Of a stretch of DNA of 45,500 bases, positions 33,132-42,451 are shown piece by piece. The notes under the pieces are model-generated. The model was not told the origin of the DNA and made no database searches. It worked only from the letters and a program-made list of their open reading frames with translations. Within the stretch, counting starts at the first letter, position 1; each line of letters starts with the position of its first letter. Position numbers and translations under genes: made by a program. The DNA is from Sphingobacteriaceae bacterium (GTDB lineage Bacteria; Bacteroidota; Bacteroidia; B-17B0; Aurantibacillaceae), in assembly GCA_947453445.1 (NCBI GenBank), contig CANGGP010000023.1:1-45500 (forward strand), written 5' to 3'.

Positions 33132-33650
33132 ATGCCAAATACAATTGCACATTTAATTGATAAAATAACTGCCAACAACAAGGAGGTTATTCAGTTATTA
33201 AATACTTGTCCCGAGTCAATATTAAATCAAAAACAAAATGCAGCGTGGTCGGTTTTTGACATTATGGAGCATTTGGTTTTAACCGACAAAATGGTGTATA
33301 TCATGCTCCGCCGACCTTCTAACGATCAATCCACTAGAACAAACATTGTTGGAGAAAATATTTTGTCGGAAAAAATTGTGAAACAACGTAGTCATAAATT
33401 AAACGCACCAAGTAGTTTACAGCCCAAAGGAATTTTTACAACAAAAGCCGCTTGTGAAGAAGCTTTTATGGGCATACGCGAAAAATACATTCATGATTTA
33501 AACAGCAAACAAATTGTGATTGACCAACGCATTTACAAGCATCCATTTTTAGGAGACATGACCGTGAGCGATTGGTTGTTATTTATTGTATATCACAACC
33601 AAAGACATTTGCTGCAAGCACAGGAGCTCATAAAAAGTTTGATTACTTAA
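33132..33650 (+). CDS. DinB-like putative metal-dependent protein
   Basis: A 172-aa four-helix protein of the DinB/YfiT type. The metal ligands would be the His in SVFDIMEHL near residue 46 and the C-terminal YHNQRHLLQAQE pair near 157-161. Family members are often thiol transferases or are uncharacterised. I prefer the ATG at 33132 over a TTG 6 nt upstream. Lies 39 bp after rlmB and may be co-transcribed. Confidence 0.78.
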   Translation: MPNTIAHLIDKITANNKEVIQLLNTCPESILNQKQNAAWSVFDIMEHLVLTDKMVYIMLRRPSNDQSTRTNIVGENILSEKIVKQRSHKLNAPSSLQPKGIFTTKAACEEAFMGIREKYIHDLNSKQIVIDQRIYKHPFLGDMTVSDWLLFIVYHNQRHLLQAQELIKSLIT

Positions 33651-33743
33651 TCATTTTCAATTTAAGCCCGTCTCTTGATACAAGCAATTGCTTTGTTTTT
33701 TGTTCTGTATTAAATGCATCTGCAACAATAAAAACATGAAGTT

Positions 33744-34130
33744 TTAAGGTTTATTCAAGCATGATAGTGAATCATTTAAAACTATTAGTGTAACCGGTGT
33801 GAGTCCTTGCAAAATAAAATTCAATTGTTTGGCACCCTTGCGGGTTAGATCAATGCAGCGTTTTGAGCTTTTTGGTAAACGGTCGTTGATGCGGACGATG
33901 ATCACACTATCGTTTTTGGTATTGCGGACTTTTACCAATGTGCCATACTTTAAACATTTGTGCGCGGCAGTTAGACTGTCATGCCGAAAAACCTCGCCAC
34001 TGCTGCAGCGCCGTCCTTCAAACTTTTTGGCATAATACGAGGCAATACCTGTTTGTGAAACAAGAGAATCTGATTGGCTTTTTCCAAAAAAACACATCAA
34101 ACAAAAAAGGAAGACGTAAGAATGCTTCAT
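33744..34130 (-). CDS. RlpA-like double-psi beta-barrel protein, secreted
   Basis: A 128-aa protein: signal peptide ending FFGKSQ, then a compact RlpA domain with TGIASYYAKKFEGRRCSSGE, AAHKCLKYGTLVKVRNT, VIVRINDRLPKSSKRCIDL and LTRKGAKQLNF. RlpA proteins cleave naked glycan strands at division sites. Here there is no SPOR domain, so targeting to the septum is not indicated. The key Asp in NDR is present. Confidence 0.88.
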   Translation of the reverse strand: MKHSYVFLFCLMCFFGKSQSDSLVSQTGIASYYAKKFEGRRCSSGEVFRHDSLTAAHKCLKYGTLVKVRNTKNDSVIIVRINDRLPKSSKRCIDLTRKGAKQLNFILQGLTPVTLIVLNDSLSCLNKP

Positions 34131-34219
34131 TGCCTTAAATTAATAAATTTTATTTTCATGAATTGATTGTTATATTTACTACAAGTACTTTGTTTGTTTC
34201 ATCCTAATTAATAAGCATT

Positions 34220-35821
34220 ATGAAAAAAATATTCATTAATCTTTCAATATTTTTTATTGTCTTAATTGGCTTAGCAGGATTTGCTTGGGCTTATTTTTGG
34301 TGGGCATATGTAGTGGCCCTTCCGGTTATTATGGTTGGTATTGCCGACATCTATCAAAAAAAACATTCCTTAAGGAGAAACTTCCCATTTATTGGCCGTA
34401 TGCGCTGGTGGGCCGAATGGATGCGCCCAAAAGTGTACCAATATTTTGTTGAATCAGATACCGATGGTGCACCTTATAATCGTTTAAGCAGAACTGTAAT
34501 TTATCAACGCGCAAAAAAAGTAAACGACAGTATTCCTTTTGGCACGCAATTAAATGTATATGAAACAGGTTATGAATGGTTGAACCATTCCATCAATCCA
34601 TTGCCATTAGAACATGGCGAACACGATCCACGTGTATTGGTTGGCGGGCCGGATTGTAAACAACCTTATTCGGCCAGTATTTACAATGTGTCGGCCATGA
34701 GTTTTGGGTCCTTAAGTCAACACGCCATCATGGCCTTAAATGGCGGTGCTAAATTGGGCAACTTTGCGCACAATACCGGTGAGGGCGGTTTAAGCCCTTA
34801 TCATTTGGAGCCGGGCGGCGACATCATTTGGCAAATAGGTACCGGTTATTTTGGTTGCAGGCATCAAGACGGCACATTCAATCCCGAAGCATTTAAAGAA
34901 AGAGCACATTTGCCCAATGTAAAAATGATTGAAATAAAATTATCGCAAGGGGCAAAACCCGGACACGGCGGTATTTTGCCGGCTGCAAAGGTAACCGATG
35001 AAATTGCGAAAATACGTTTGGTAGAAAAAGGAAAAGATGTTTTGTCGCCTTCTTATCACCGAGCCTTTAATTCGCCAATGGGATTATTAAATTTTGTAAA
35101 ACAATTGCGTGAGTTAAGCGGCGGAAAACCTGTTGGTTTTAAATTGTGTATTGGACAAAAAACCCAGTTTTTGGCCATTTGCAAAGCCATGTTGAAAACA
35201 GGCATCATGCCCGATTTTATTACCGTTGATGGTGGCGAAGGCGGAACAGGCGCAGCGCCCGTAGAATTCAGCAATTCAGTAGGCATGCCTTTGCGCGAAG
35301 GCTTGGCATTTGTATACGATGCCTTGCATGGATTTGGCATTAAAAAACACATAAAAATCATTGCTTCCGGTAAAGTACATACCGGTTTTGATTTGGTAAA
35401 GAATTTTGCCTTGGGTGCTGATATGTGCAACGGTGCACGCGCCATGCTGCTAGCCGTTGGATGTATTCAAGCTTTAGAGTGTAATAAAAATACTTGCCCT
35501 ACAGGCGTTGCCACACAAAATCCCGAACTATACAAAGGATTAGACGTAGGTGACAAACGTGTGCGTGTGAAAAATTTCCATGATGAAACTGTAAAAGCCG
35601 CTGTTGAATTAATGTCTGCTGCAGGCATTAAACACCCGAGTGAATTACACCGCTCACATATTTATAGAAGAGTGAATGCGGCCCAAATTCAAACTTATGC
35701 CGAAATGTATCCATACTTATTGAAGGGCTCTTTGTTGGAAGCCCCATATCCTAAAGGATGGGAGTTGGATGTGATGCACAGTACCGAAGAAAGTTTTGAC
35801 AATGTGGTGAAAATGGCTTGA
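34220..35821 (+). CDS. FMN-binding glutamate synthase-like protein, membrane-anchored
   Basis: A 533-aa protein with one or two N-terminal membrane helices (5-45), then a glutamate synthase central/FMN domain: AMSFGSLSQHAIMALNGGAK, FAHNTGEGGLSPYHLE, KPGHGGILPAAKVT, DGGEGGTGAAPVEF and the iron-sulfur region ECNKNTCPTGVATQ. It lacks the glutaminase domain, so it should not use glutamine directly. Often annotated as glutamate synthase; a role in a different oxidoreduction is possible. Single gene with its own promoter region. Confidence 0.88.
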   Translation: MKKIFINLSIFFIVLIGLAGFAWAYFWWAYVVALPVIMVGIADIYQKKHSLRRNFPFIGRMRWWAEWMRPKVYQYFVESDTDGAPYNRLSRTVIYQRAKKVNDSIPFGTQLNVYETGYEWLNHSINPLPLEHGEHDPRVLVGGPDCKQPYSASIYNVSAMSFGSLSQHAIMALNGGAKLGNFAHNTGEGGLSPYHLEPGGDIIWQIGTGYFGCRHQDGTFNPEAFKERAHLPNVKMIEIKLSQGAKPGHGGILPAAKVTDEIAKIRLVEKGKDVLSPSYHRAFNSPMGLLNFVKQLRELSGGKPVGFKLCIGQKTQFLAICKAMLKTGIMPDFITVDGGEGGTGAAPVEFSNSVGMPLREGLAFVYDALHGFGIKKHIKIIASGKVHTGFDLVKNFALGADMCNGARAMLLAVGCIQALECNKNTCPTGVATQNPELYKGLDVGDKRVRVKNFHDETVKAAVELMSAAGIKHPSELHRSHIYRRVNAAQIQTYAEMYPYLLKGSLLEAPYPKGWELDVMHSTEESFDNVVKMA

Positions 35822-35824
35822 GTT

Positions 35825-36049
35825 TAATGGAACGCAGATGACGCGGATTTGTATGATTGATGATGATTAAATTCCATCAGCGCAAATCAGCTAAATCATA
35901 AAAATCAGCGTTCTATCAGAAATGGAACGCAGATGACGCAGATTATTATGATAAATAATGATTTGTTCTAATTCGTGAAAATTAGTGGAATTCGTGGCTA
36001 ATTATTCAGCCTTAATCCACTCTATCCGCGTCATCAGCGTTCTATCACC
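35825..36049. repeat. Direct and inverted copies of a GAACGCAGATGACGCGGAT-type repeat
   Basis: Between convergent genes, ggaacgcagatgacgc occurs twice in direct orientation (near 35828 and 35922), and its inverse (atccgcgtcatcagcgttc) appears near 36025-36045, with a shorter atcagcgttctatcag near 35904. The outer copies can form a large hairpin. From memory this is a widespread dispersed repeat type in bacterial genomes. Confidence 0.6.
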
Positions 36050-37951
36050 CTAAAGCTCCTCCTGAATCTCCAACCAGCGCATCGATTTTTCATCCAAGGC
36101 ATCGCTAATAGTTTTTAATTCATTTGAAATTTTTTGAATTTCCGCAAAGTCGGTGATACCACTTGCCAATTTGTTTTCCAAGTCCAATTTCTGCTTTTCT
36201 AATTTTGGGATATCCTTATCCAATTGCTCAAGCTCGTGTTTGATTTTAAAAGATATTTTTTTTGCAGGGGCAACAGGGGTAATTTGTTCCACCGGTTTCT
36301 TTTCCTCAACGGGCGCTTCAACAATTAACTCAGGCATGGCTTCATTTTTATGCGTGGCCTTCCATGTACGGTATTCGGTGTAATTGCCGGGAAAATCTTT
36401 GATGGCCCCATCACCTTCCAAAACAAAAGTATGATCAACCAAACGGTCAATAAAATAACGGTCGTGCGACACAATCAACACGCAGCCTTTAAACTCCTCT
36501 AAAAAATCTTCAAGTGTTTGTAAAGTCACAATGTCTAAATCATTGGTGGGCTCATCCAGAATTAAAAAATTAGGATTCTTCATTAACACCGTGAGCAAAA
36601 ACAACCTTCTTTTTTCGCCGCCGCTTAAAGTATGCGCGTAGCTAAATTGCACATTGGGCGTAAAATTAAAACGTGTGAGCAATTGTGATGCGGAAAGGCT
36701 GGTACCGTTAGCCAATGGAATATGCTCAGCAATATCGCGTACAATTTCAATAATGCGTTTATCTTGATTAATCACCATGCCGCCTTGTGAATAGTACCCA
36801 AACACAATGGTATCGCCCAAGGAAACTTTGCCGCTATCAACCTGTTCCTTTCCTTGAATGATGTTTAGCAAGGTGGTTTTACCCGTTCCGTTTTTTCCAA
36901 CCACACCAATTTTTTCACCGGGAATAAATGTGTAAGTAAAGGCTTCACTCAGGATTTTTTTGTTGGGAAAAGTTTTGGTGATGTTGTGCAATTCTACAAT
37001 TTTAGAACCCATGCGTTGCATTTTGGTGGTGAGCTCTAATTTCTTTTCAATGCGTTTTTGTTTCGCCTTTTTTTCAATTTCATAAAAAGCATCCACACGC
37101 GATTTCGACTTGGTGCCGCGGGCTTTGGGCATTTTGCGCACCCAAACAATCTCCTTGCGGTATAAGTTGCGGGCCTTATCAATTTCAGCACTGGCGATTT
37201 GTTCGCGCTCAGCTTTCTTCTCTAAATAATAATCGAAGTTGCCTTTGTATTCGTATAAGTTGTGATTATCAATTTCAATAATGCGATCACAAACCTCATC
37301 CAAAAAATAACGGTCGTGGGTAACCAGCAAAATACTTATGGAAGCATCTTGCAAATAATTTTCGAGCCATTCAATCATTTCAATGTCGAGGTGATTGGTA
37401 GGCTCATCCATGATAATTAGGGTGGGTTTATTGATTAAGGTAAGCGCCAAGGCCACGCGTTTTTTTTGTCCCCCCGACAAGGTGCTGATAATTTGCGTGG
37501 TATCTCGAATTTCTAAGCGTGACAAAATTTCAACAATGTTTTTTTCGTAATGCCATGCATCCAAATGGTTCATTTCGTTTAAGGCATCTTCGAGTTTTGT
37601 GGCCACATCATCGCTGTGATTGGTTTCGCTCAATTTAATCACGGCATCGTAATTTCTAATGCAACGCACAAAGGTGTTATCTGCACCATCAATCAATTGT
37701 TGAATGCTTAAGGTTTCATCAAAAGCAAAGTTTTGGTCTAAAAATCCAACGGTGGTGTCTTTTCGAAACACCACTTCACCCTCATCGGCAATTTCAATGC
37801 CTTTTAATATTTTAAACAAGGTTGTTTTGCCCGAACCGTTTTGTGCCACCAAGGCCACTTTTTCGCCATAGTTAATGCCAAAACTAATTTTGTTAAACAA
37901 TACTTTGGCGCCGTATGCTTTAGAGAGATTATTGATGGAGAGTAGATTCAT
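36050..37951 (-). CDS. ABC-F family ATPase (Uup-like)
   Basis: A 633-aa soluble protein with two ABC cassettes and no membrane part: Walker A AQNGSGKTTLFK near 35 and GKNGTGKTTLLN near 350; signatures LSGGQKKRVALAL and LSGGEKRRLFLL; Walker B IMDEPTNHLD and LDEPTNDLD. The linker (about 240-320) and the C-terminal coiled coil (about 560-633) are of Uup type. ABC-F proteins act on the ribosome or on branched DNA; without a resistance context, a housekeeping role is likely. A TACCTTTG at 38030-38037 (minus strand) is a good -7 candidate. Confidence 0.93.
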   Translation of the reverse strand: MNLLSINNLSKAYGAKVLFNKISFGINYGEKVALVAQNGSGKTTLFKILKGIEIADEGEVVFRKDTTVGFLDQNFAFDETLSIQQLIDGADNTFVRCIRNYDAVIKLSETNHSDDVATKLEDALNEMNHLDAWHYEKNIVEILSRLEIRDTTQIISTLSGGQKKRVALALTLINKPTLIIMDEPTNHLDIEMIEWLENYLQDASISILLVTHDRYFLDEVCDRIIEIDNHNLYEYKGNFDYYLEKKAEREQIASAEIDKARNLYRKEIVWVRKMPKARGTKSKSRVDAFYEIEKKAKQKRIEKKLELTTKMQRMGSKIVELHNITKTFPNKKILSEAFTYTFIPGEKIGVVGKNGTGKTTLLNIIQGKEQVDSGKVSLGDTIVFGYYSQGGMVINQDKRIIEIVRDIAEHIPLANGTSLSASQLLTRFNFTPNVQFSYAHTLSGGEKRRLFLLTVLMKNPNFLILDEPTNDLDIVTLQTLEDFLEEFKGCVLIVSHDRYFIDRLVDHTFVLEGDGAIKDFPGNYTEYRTWKATHKNEAMPELIVEAPVEEKKPVEQITPVAPAKKISFKIKHELEQLDKDIPKLEKQKLDLENKLASGITDFAEIQKISNELKTISDALDEKSMRWLEIQEEL

Positions 37952-38682
37952 GGAATGATTTAATTTTAATAGAATTCATGGAATAGCATTTTTTTCTTGT
38001 TTTTTTTAGCAAAGCTATTTCATGGGCGGCAAAGGTAGGTAATCCATCTTTTATTCCACTTATAAATTTGTACCCTACTTATTTATTGTTGTTAATCCTT
38101 AAATATTACTTCTGTAGAATCAATTATTTGTTCAGTTTTTTGGGCGCCCTGTCGCGCTTTCCGTTCCAAGTCTGTTTGTCCTTTGCTGTGCTTGTATGTT
38201 TGCGGTAGCTTCCTTGCTTTACTCATTGCTGGCTCAAAACCATCTATGGTTTTGCCCCTTCCTCAACCAACAAGCACATTGCAAAGTCCTGCACATCCTT
38301 TCCACTTCAATCGCTGGCGCAGCTCTTTGTAATCTGACAATTCGTTTTTCTTCTCATTTCTTAAAATCAAACATTTACTTTTCAGGAAAATTAATGCTAT
38401 TCAAGACTATTAATTTTTCAATTACACGCAAATATTCATAAGTCGCCGGAATTTTTTGAAGCACGATTATTTAGCCAAACAATTTTTAAATCACTAACAG
38501 GCCTAAAATTTTAGGAATTATATGTCACTCCAAACAACATATGTCGAATCAAAAACCGAATATGATCTCTGAACAAGAAAAACTGCGCTTCCACTTAAAG
38601 ATGTGCCACGCAGAAAGGTTTCGCGCTTTGATGCGTTGATTTAAATTCAATCAAAGACTTAAAACCGCAAAATTAAATCCAT
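37952..38682. other. Gene-poor region of about 730 bp
   Basis: The first 90 bp hold the ABC-F promoter. About 38140-38345 is distinctly richer in GC and CT dinucleotides and may be a dispersed repeat or relic; no frame resembles a known protein. The remainder is AT-rich apart from a possible 32-codon ORF at 38541-38639. I see no RNA gene. Confidence 0.4.
38541..38639 (+). CDS. Possible 32-aa small protein
   Basis: An ATG-to-TGA frame encoding MSNQKPNMISEQEKLRFHLK then MCHAERFRALMR. The composition (a helix with E-K-x-x-F-H and R-F-x-A-L-M) looks protein-like rather than random, and it stands alone in a gene-poor stretch. No promoter or homologue can be shown, so this is tentative. Confidence 0.3.
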   Translation: MSNQKPNMISEQEKLRFHLKMCHAERFRALMR

Positions 38683-38710
38683 AAAAAAACCCCGCTGTTT
38701 TAGCGAGGTT
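38683..38710 (-). terminator. Rho-independent terminator of the MORN-like protein gene
   Basis: Stem aaccccgct (38688-38696) with agcgaggtt (38702-38710), one G-U pair; on the minus strand a run of T follows. It lies 21 bp past the stop of the gene at 38732. Confidence 0.82.
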
Positions 38711-38731
38711 CTTCATTCATAAAAAGCAATT

Positions 38732-39193
38732 TTAATTCACTTTGCTGTAATCTTTGCTTGATGCCACAGCGCCGTTTTCATCCCAAGTGGTCCAAACACC
38801 GGTTTTTTCACCATCGTTATAATTCATTTCAAAACGTTTGTTGCCTTTATCATCAAATACCAACCAGGTACCGGTTTTTTTACCCAAGCTGTAAAAAGCA
38901 ATGGCTGAAATTTTTCCGCTTTCGCTGTAACGAATCCATTTTTGGTCTCTTTGCCCTTTTGTAAAAGTGCCGCTTTCCATTTTTGCGCCTGAAGCATAAA
39001 AATAAGTCACTTCACCTTCAATGACTCCTTCTTTAACAGTTAAGTCGGCTTTTAAATTATTGTGGGTAGTTGCAATAACGCCGTTAAATAATTCACCGTC
39101 GCTATCAACATATAATCCTTTTTCATTTTGAACCTGAGCGCTTAAGAAGCTTGTACTGAAAGCTGCAATAAGCAAAAAAAACATTTTTTTCAT
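38732..39193 (-). CDS. Secreted MORN/YwqK-repeat protein
   Basis: A 153-aa protein: signal peptide ending SFLSAQ, then four repeats of the MORN-2 type: GEVTYFYASGAKMESGTF, QKWIRYSESGKISAIAFY, GTWLVFDDKGNKRFEMNY and GVWTTWDENGAVASSKDY. These form a flat beta-sheet and often mediate surface contacts. Database names such as YwqK-family antitoxin are commonly attached, but there is no toxin gene beside it. A second protein of this kind is at 43940-44449. Confidence 0.82.
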   Translation of the reverse strand: MKKMFFLLIAAFSTSFLSAQVQNEKGLYVDSDGELFNGVIATTHNNLKADLTVKEGVIEGEVTYFYASGAKMESGTFTKGQRDQKWIRYSESGKISAIAFYSLGKKTGTWLVFDDKGNKRFEMNYNDGEKTGVWTTWDENGAVASSKDYSKVN

Positions 39194-39364
39194 GGTGCTT
39201 TGTTTTTAAGGTTTCGAAAATTAAAATGGCCATTATGCCTAAATCATTTTCTTAAAACAAAGGTATTAAATTAAAGATTTGGAAACCTAGGGGTAATAAA
39301 AAGTTAACGTTTACTTTACGTTAAGCTTTTGGTTTGCTGCTGTATCCCTTTATTAGAAAGCCTT

Positions 39365-39685
39365 CTAGAGCTCCTTTAAGGTTAATTCGGCGAAATAGGT
39401 TAATTTATTTGAGGAAACCATCAAAGGTTCGAAGCCGATGGTATTAATTTGAACAGTTAAATTTTTATTTGGATCCAATTGCAAATTAAATTCACCATCC
39501 AAATCAGCATAAAGTAATTCGCCGGTTTCTACAATTTTAATTTCAGCACCTGCTACCGATTCGCCGTGTTTGTTAATCACCTTGGCCTTAATGGTTCTTA
39601 GTGAAGGTTTATCATTACCGGCATTTAAAAATGCAGTGCTAAAAATGAATGCTAAAAAGAGTAGGAATATTTTTGCTTTTTTCAC
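39365..39685 (-). CDS. Small secreted protein with carboxypeptidase-regulatory-like domain
   Basis: A 106-aa protein: signal peptide ending STAFLNAGN, then a single Ig-like fold of the CarboxypepD_reg type (KAKVINKHGESVAGAEIKIV, LYADLDGEFNLQL, NTIGFEPLMV). This domain is best known at the N-terminus of TonB-dependent receptors, but here it stands alone with no barrel following. Function unknown. Confidence 0.78.
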   Translation of the reverse strand: MKKAKIFLLFLAFIFSTAFLNAGNDKPSLRTIKAKVINKHGESVAGAEIKIVETGELLYADLDGEFNLQLDPNKNLTVQINTIGFEPLMVSSNKLTYFAELTLKEL

Positions 39686-39759
39686 ATGGTAAAATTAGAG
39701 GGGGAACTTCATTTTCACTTTAAACAAAAGTTATCAAACTGTTAAGAAGTGGGTGGTGT

Positions 39760-40130
39760 AAGAGTTCTCGCAGAGACGCTAAGGGCGCAAAGAGGAGTTA
39801 AATCTAGAATGGTTCGCGCTGAGACGCGAGGAGCGCAGAGGATTTGTAAAGTGTTCGGTTTTGTTTTGCCCCTATGGGTCAAGGGCGAACTTGGGCTTAG
39901 TTTTTTTAATACTGTTTGGTCTCTCTGAGACCATAATAAATACCATCCTCTGCGTGCTTTGCGCCTCTGCGCGCTTTTTAAAATAATATCCTCAATGTGC
40001 TCTGCGTCTACGCGTGCTCTGCGTCTCTGCGCGCTATAATTCAGTGCTTTTCTCTTCGTGTTTTATTAAAACCTTTCATGCTCCTTTTCTCTGCGAGCTT
40101 TGCGTCTCTGCGTGCTTTATTAAAAGAAGT
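39760..40130. repeat. Cluster of CGCAGAGACGCAAAG-type repeats in both orientations
   Basis: Two copies in one orientation (about 39768-39796, cgcagagacgctaagggcgc; and 39818-39843) face three copies in the other (about 39949-39976, 40000-40034 and 40089-40118, with the core ctttgcgtctctgcgtgctt). The two groups can pair over about 30 bp across a 110-bp loop. The cluster ends just before trmD. This repeat type is familiar from many bacterial genomes. Confidence 0.7.
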
Positions 40131-40145
40131 GTAATATATTTGTTT

Positions 40146-40829
40146 ATGCATATTGACATAATTAGCGCCGTACCCGATTTAATGGTGAGTCCTTTTTCAC
40201 ACTCCATTATTAAAAGGGCTGTTGAAAGCAATTTGGTGGAAATCAACTTAATTAATCTAAGGGATTACGCCACCAATAAACAAAAGCAAATTGATGATTA
40301 CGCCTTTGGCGGAGGCGCCGGCATGGTTTTATTGATAGAACCAATTGCTGCTTGCATCGATGCCCTAAAAAAGAAACGGGTGTACGATGAAATCATTTAC
40401 ATGTCGCCTGATGGAGATATGTTGGATCAAAAAATGTGCAATCAAATGTCCTTGTACAAAAACATTTTAATTTTATGTGGGCATTACAAAGGCATTGATG
40501 AAAGAGTGCGTGAGCATTTGATCACCAAAGAAGTGAGCATTGGCAATTATGTTTTAAGCGGAGGCGAATTAGCCGCGGCTGTGATGTGCGATGCGGTGAT
40601 CCGTTTAATTCCGGGTGTACTCAACGACGAAACCTCTGCCCTTTATGATTCTTATCAGGACAATTTAATCGCCCCGCCTGTGTATTCCCGTCCCGCCACC
40701 TTTAACGGTTGGGAGGTGCCACCTGTGCTATTGAGCGGCCACACTGCAAAAATAGAGCAATGGCGCCATGAACAAAGCGTTGAAAGGACCAAAAATAGAC
40801 GGCCTGAGCTATATCATAAGCAGCCCTAG
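40146..40829 (+). CDS. trmD: tRNA (guanine-37-N1)-methyltransferase
   Basis: Methylates G37 next to the anticodon and so prevents frameshifting. The 227-aa SPOUT protein begins [20 protein letters not shown] and has [40 protein letters not shown] and [30 protein letters not shown] chose ATG 40146; the open frame reaches back to 40014 through the repeat cluster, but those residues are translated repeat. Confidence 0.96.
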   Translation: MHIDIISAVPDLMVSPFSHSIIKRAVESNLVEINLINLRDYATNKQKQIDDYAFGGGAGMVLLIEPIAACIDALKKKRVYDEIIYMSPDGDMLDQKMCNQMSLYKNILILCGHYKGIDERVREHLITKEVSIGNYVLSGGELAAAVMCDAVIRLIPGVLNDETSALYDSYQDNLIAPPVYSRPATFNGWEVPPVLLSGHTAKIEQWRHEQSVERTKNRRPELYHKQP

Positions 40830-40869
40830 GCCAAGCTTAATAATTGGTTTAATTCTTTCATTTTCCTAA

Positions 40870-40877
40870 TAAATTTG
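40870..40877 (+). promoter_or_regulatory. Candidate -7 element of the pntAB operon
   Basis: TAAATTTG matches TAnnTTTG and lies 30 bp before the pntA ATG. A TTG at 40844-40846 is 23 bp upstream, a little far. Confidence 0.45.
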
Positions 40878-40907
40878 CGTTATTTGGGCCACTTAATTTA
40901 AACGCAT

Positions 40908-42443
40908 ATGAAAGTTGGTATTCCAGCGGAAATATTTCCTGAAGAACTAAGGGTGGCGGCCACCCCAAAAACCGTGAAAAGACTTCAGAAGCAAGGTTTT
41001 GAAGTGTATATTCAGCGCAATGCCGGTGTTAAGGCAAAATATTCGGACAAAGAATTTGAAGAAGCAGGGGCCAAAATTGTAGGCACCGCAGCCGAAATTT
41101 ATGGTCAATCGGATATTGTTTTAAAAGTAAAAGAACCGGCTGCCAATGAAATTGAAATGATGCGCGAAGGTTTGGTATTGCTCAGCTATTTGTGGCCTGC
41201 TCAAAATCAAGCGCTGCTTCAAAAATTGGCAGATAAAAAAGTAAACGCTGTGGCCATGGATGCCATTCCGCGTATTTCAAGAGCCCAGAAAATGGATGTG
41301 TTGTCCTCGATGGCAAACATCGCAGGCTATCGTTCAGTGATTGAAGGCTCCTTTCATTTCGGTCGATTTTTAAATGGTCAAATAACTGCTGCCGGTAAAG
41401 TTGAACCGGCTAAGGTGCTTGTGATTGGTGCAGGTGTAGCCGGTTTGGCCGCCATTGGTGCCGCCAATTCACTGGGCGCTGTGGTACGTGCATTTGATAC
41501 CAGAAAAGAAGTTGCCGAACAAATTGAATCAATGGGTGCGCAATTTTTAACGGTTGAATTAGAAGAAGATGGCGCTACTTCATCGGGTTACTCTAAAGAA
41601 ATGAGTAAGGAATTTATTGCTGCCGAAATGGCGCTCTTTAAAGCACAAGCCGAAGAAGTAGATATTATCATTACCACAGCGCAAATTCCGGGTAAGCCTG
41701 CGCCTAAATTAATTTTAGATTATCACGTGGCTGCCATGAAACCGGGTTCGGTGATTGTAGATTTAGCGGCCTCTAGCGGCGGTAACTGCGTTTTAACCAA
41801 ACCGGGTGAAGTTTATACAACCGACAATGGTGTTACCATCATTGGTAAATTAAGTCAATTACCTACCCAAGCTTCACAGCTTTACGGCAATAACTTATGT
41901 CATTTATTAGATGATATGGGCAAAGCCGATAAATTTAAAATCGACATGGAAGATGCGGTTGTATCGCGCGCCATGGTCACCTATAACGGGAAAATTAATT
42001 GGCCGCCACAGCCATTGCCTGTTAGCTCTGCGCCAAAAACAGCAGCACAAGTAAAAGCTGAAGCGCCTAAACCAACTGAAGAAGAATTAGGAAAAAAACA
42101 ATCGCGCTCAATGGTGATCCGTTTAGCTGTTATTGGTTTGTTCTTATGGATGCTTGGTCAATTTGCACCGGGTGAGTTTATGCAACACTTTACGGTGTTT
42201 GTATTGGCGGTGTTTATCGGCTGGCAATTGATTTGGAATGTATCACACTCCTTACACACACCGCTTATGGCTGTTACCAACGCCATTAGTGGTATCATCA
42301 TTGTTGGGGGCTTGCTGCAAACAAACAGTGATTTCTCGAGTCCAATGACCATTTTGGCATTCATTGCCATTTTAGTGGCCAGCATTAATATTGTAGGCGG
42401 ATTTGTGGTAACACACCGCATGTTGAAAATGTTTAAAAAATAA
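40908..42443 (+). CDS. pntA: NAD(P) transhydrogenase subunit alpha (fused alpha1-alpha2)
   Basis: With PntB this proton-translocating enzyme passes hydride between NADH and NADP+. The 511-aa protein has the NAD-binding dI domain (1-380: [50 protein letters not shown]) followed, after an Ala/Pro/Lys linker near 390-410, by four membrane helices (alpha2). The fusion matches E. coli PntA. It is followed by pntB after 8 bp. Confidence 0.96.
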   Translation: MKVGIPAEIFPEELRVAATPKTVKRLQKQGFEVYIQRNAGVKAKYSDKEFEEAGAKIVGTAAEIYGQSDIVLKVKEPAANEIEMMREGLVLLSYLWPAQNQALLQKLADKKVNAVAMDAIPRISRAQKMDVLSSMANIAGYRSVIEGSFHFGRFLNGQITAAGKVEPAKVLVIGAGVAGLAAIGAANSLGAVVRAFDTRKEVAEQIESMGAQFLTVELEEDGATSSGYSKEMSKEFIAAEMALFKAQAEEVDIIITTAQIPGKPAPKLILDYHVAAMKPGSVIVDLAASSGGNCVLTKPGEVYTTDNGVTIIGKLSQLPTQASQLYGNNLCHLLDDMGKADKFKIDMEDAVVSRAMVTYNGKINWPPQPLPVSSAPKTAAQVKAEAPKPTEEELGKKQSRSMVIRLAVIGLFLWMLGQFAPGEFMQHFTVFVLAVFIGWQLIWNVSHSLHTPLMAVTNAISGIIIVGGLLQTNSDFSSPMTILAFIAILVASINIVGGFVVTHRMLKMFKK

Positions 42444-42451
42444 GATACTAT

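Noticed and set aside
38196-38441. An 81-codon plus-strand frame with hydrophobic residues
   Set aside because: It lies in the GC/CT-rich segment of unknown nature, spans its boundary with AT-rich DNA and resembles no protein I recognise.
38732-39193. A toxin-antitoxin module suggested by the YwqK family name
   Set aside because: The protein has a signal peptide and no toxin gene lies next to it; the name reflects only MORN-type repeats.
40014-40145. Longer N-terminus for TrmD
   Set aside because: The extra residues are translated repeats; the conserved TrmD start is at 40146.
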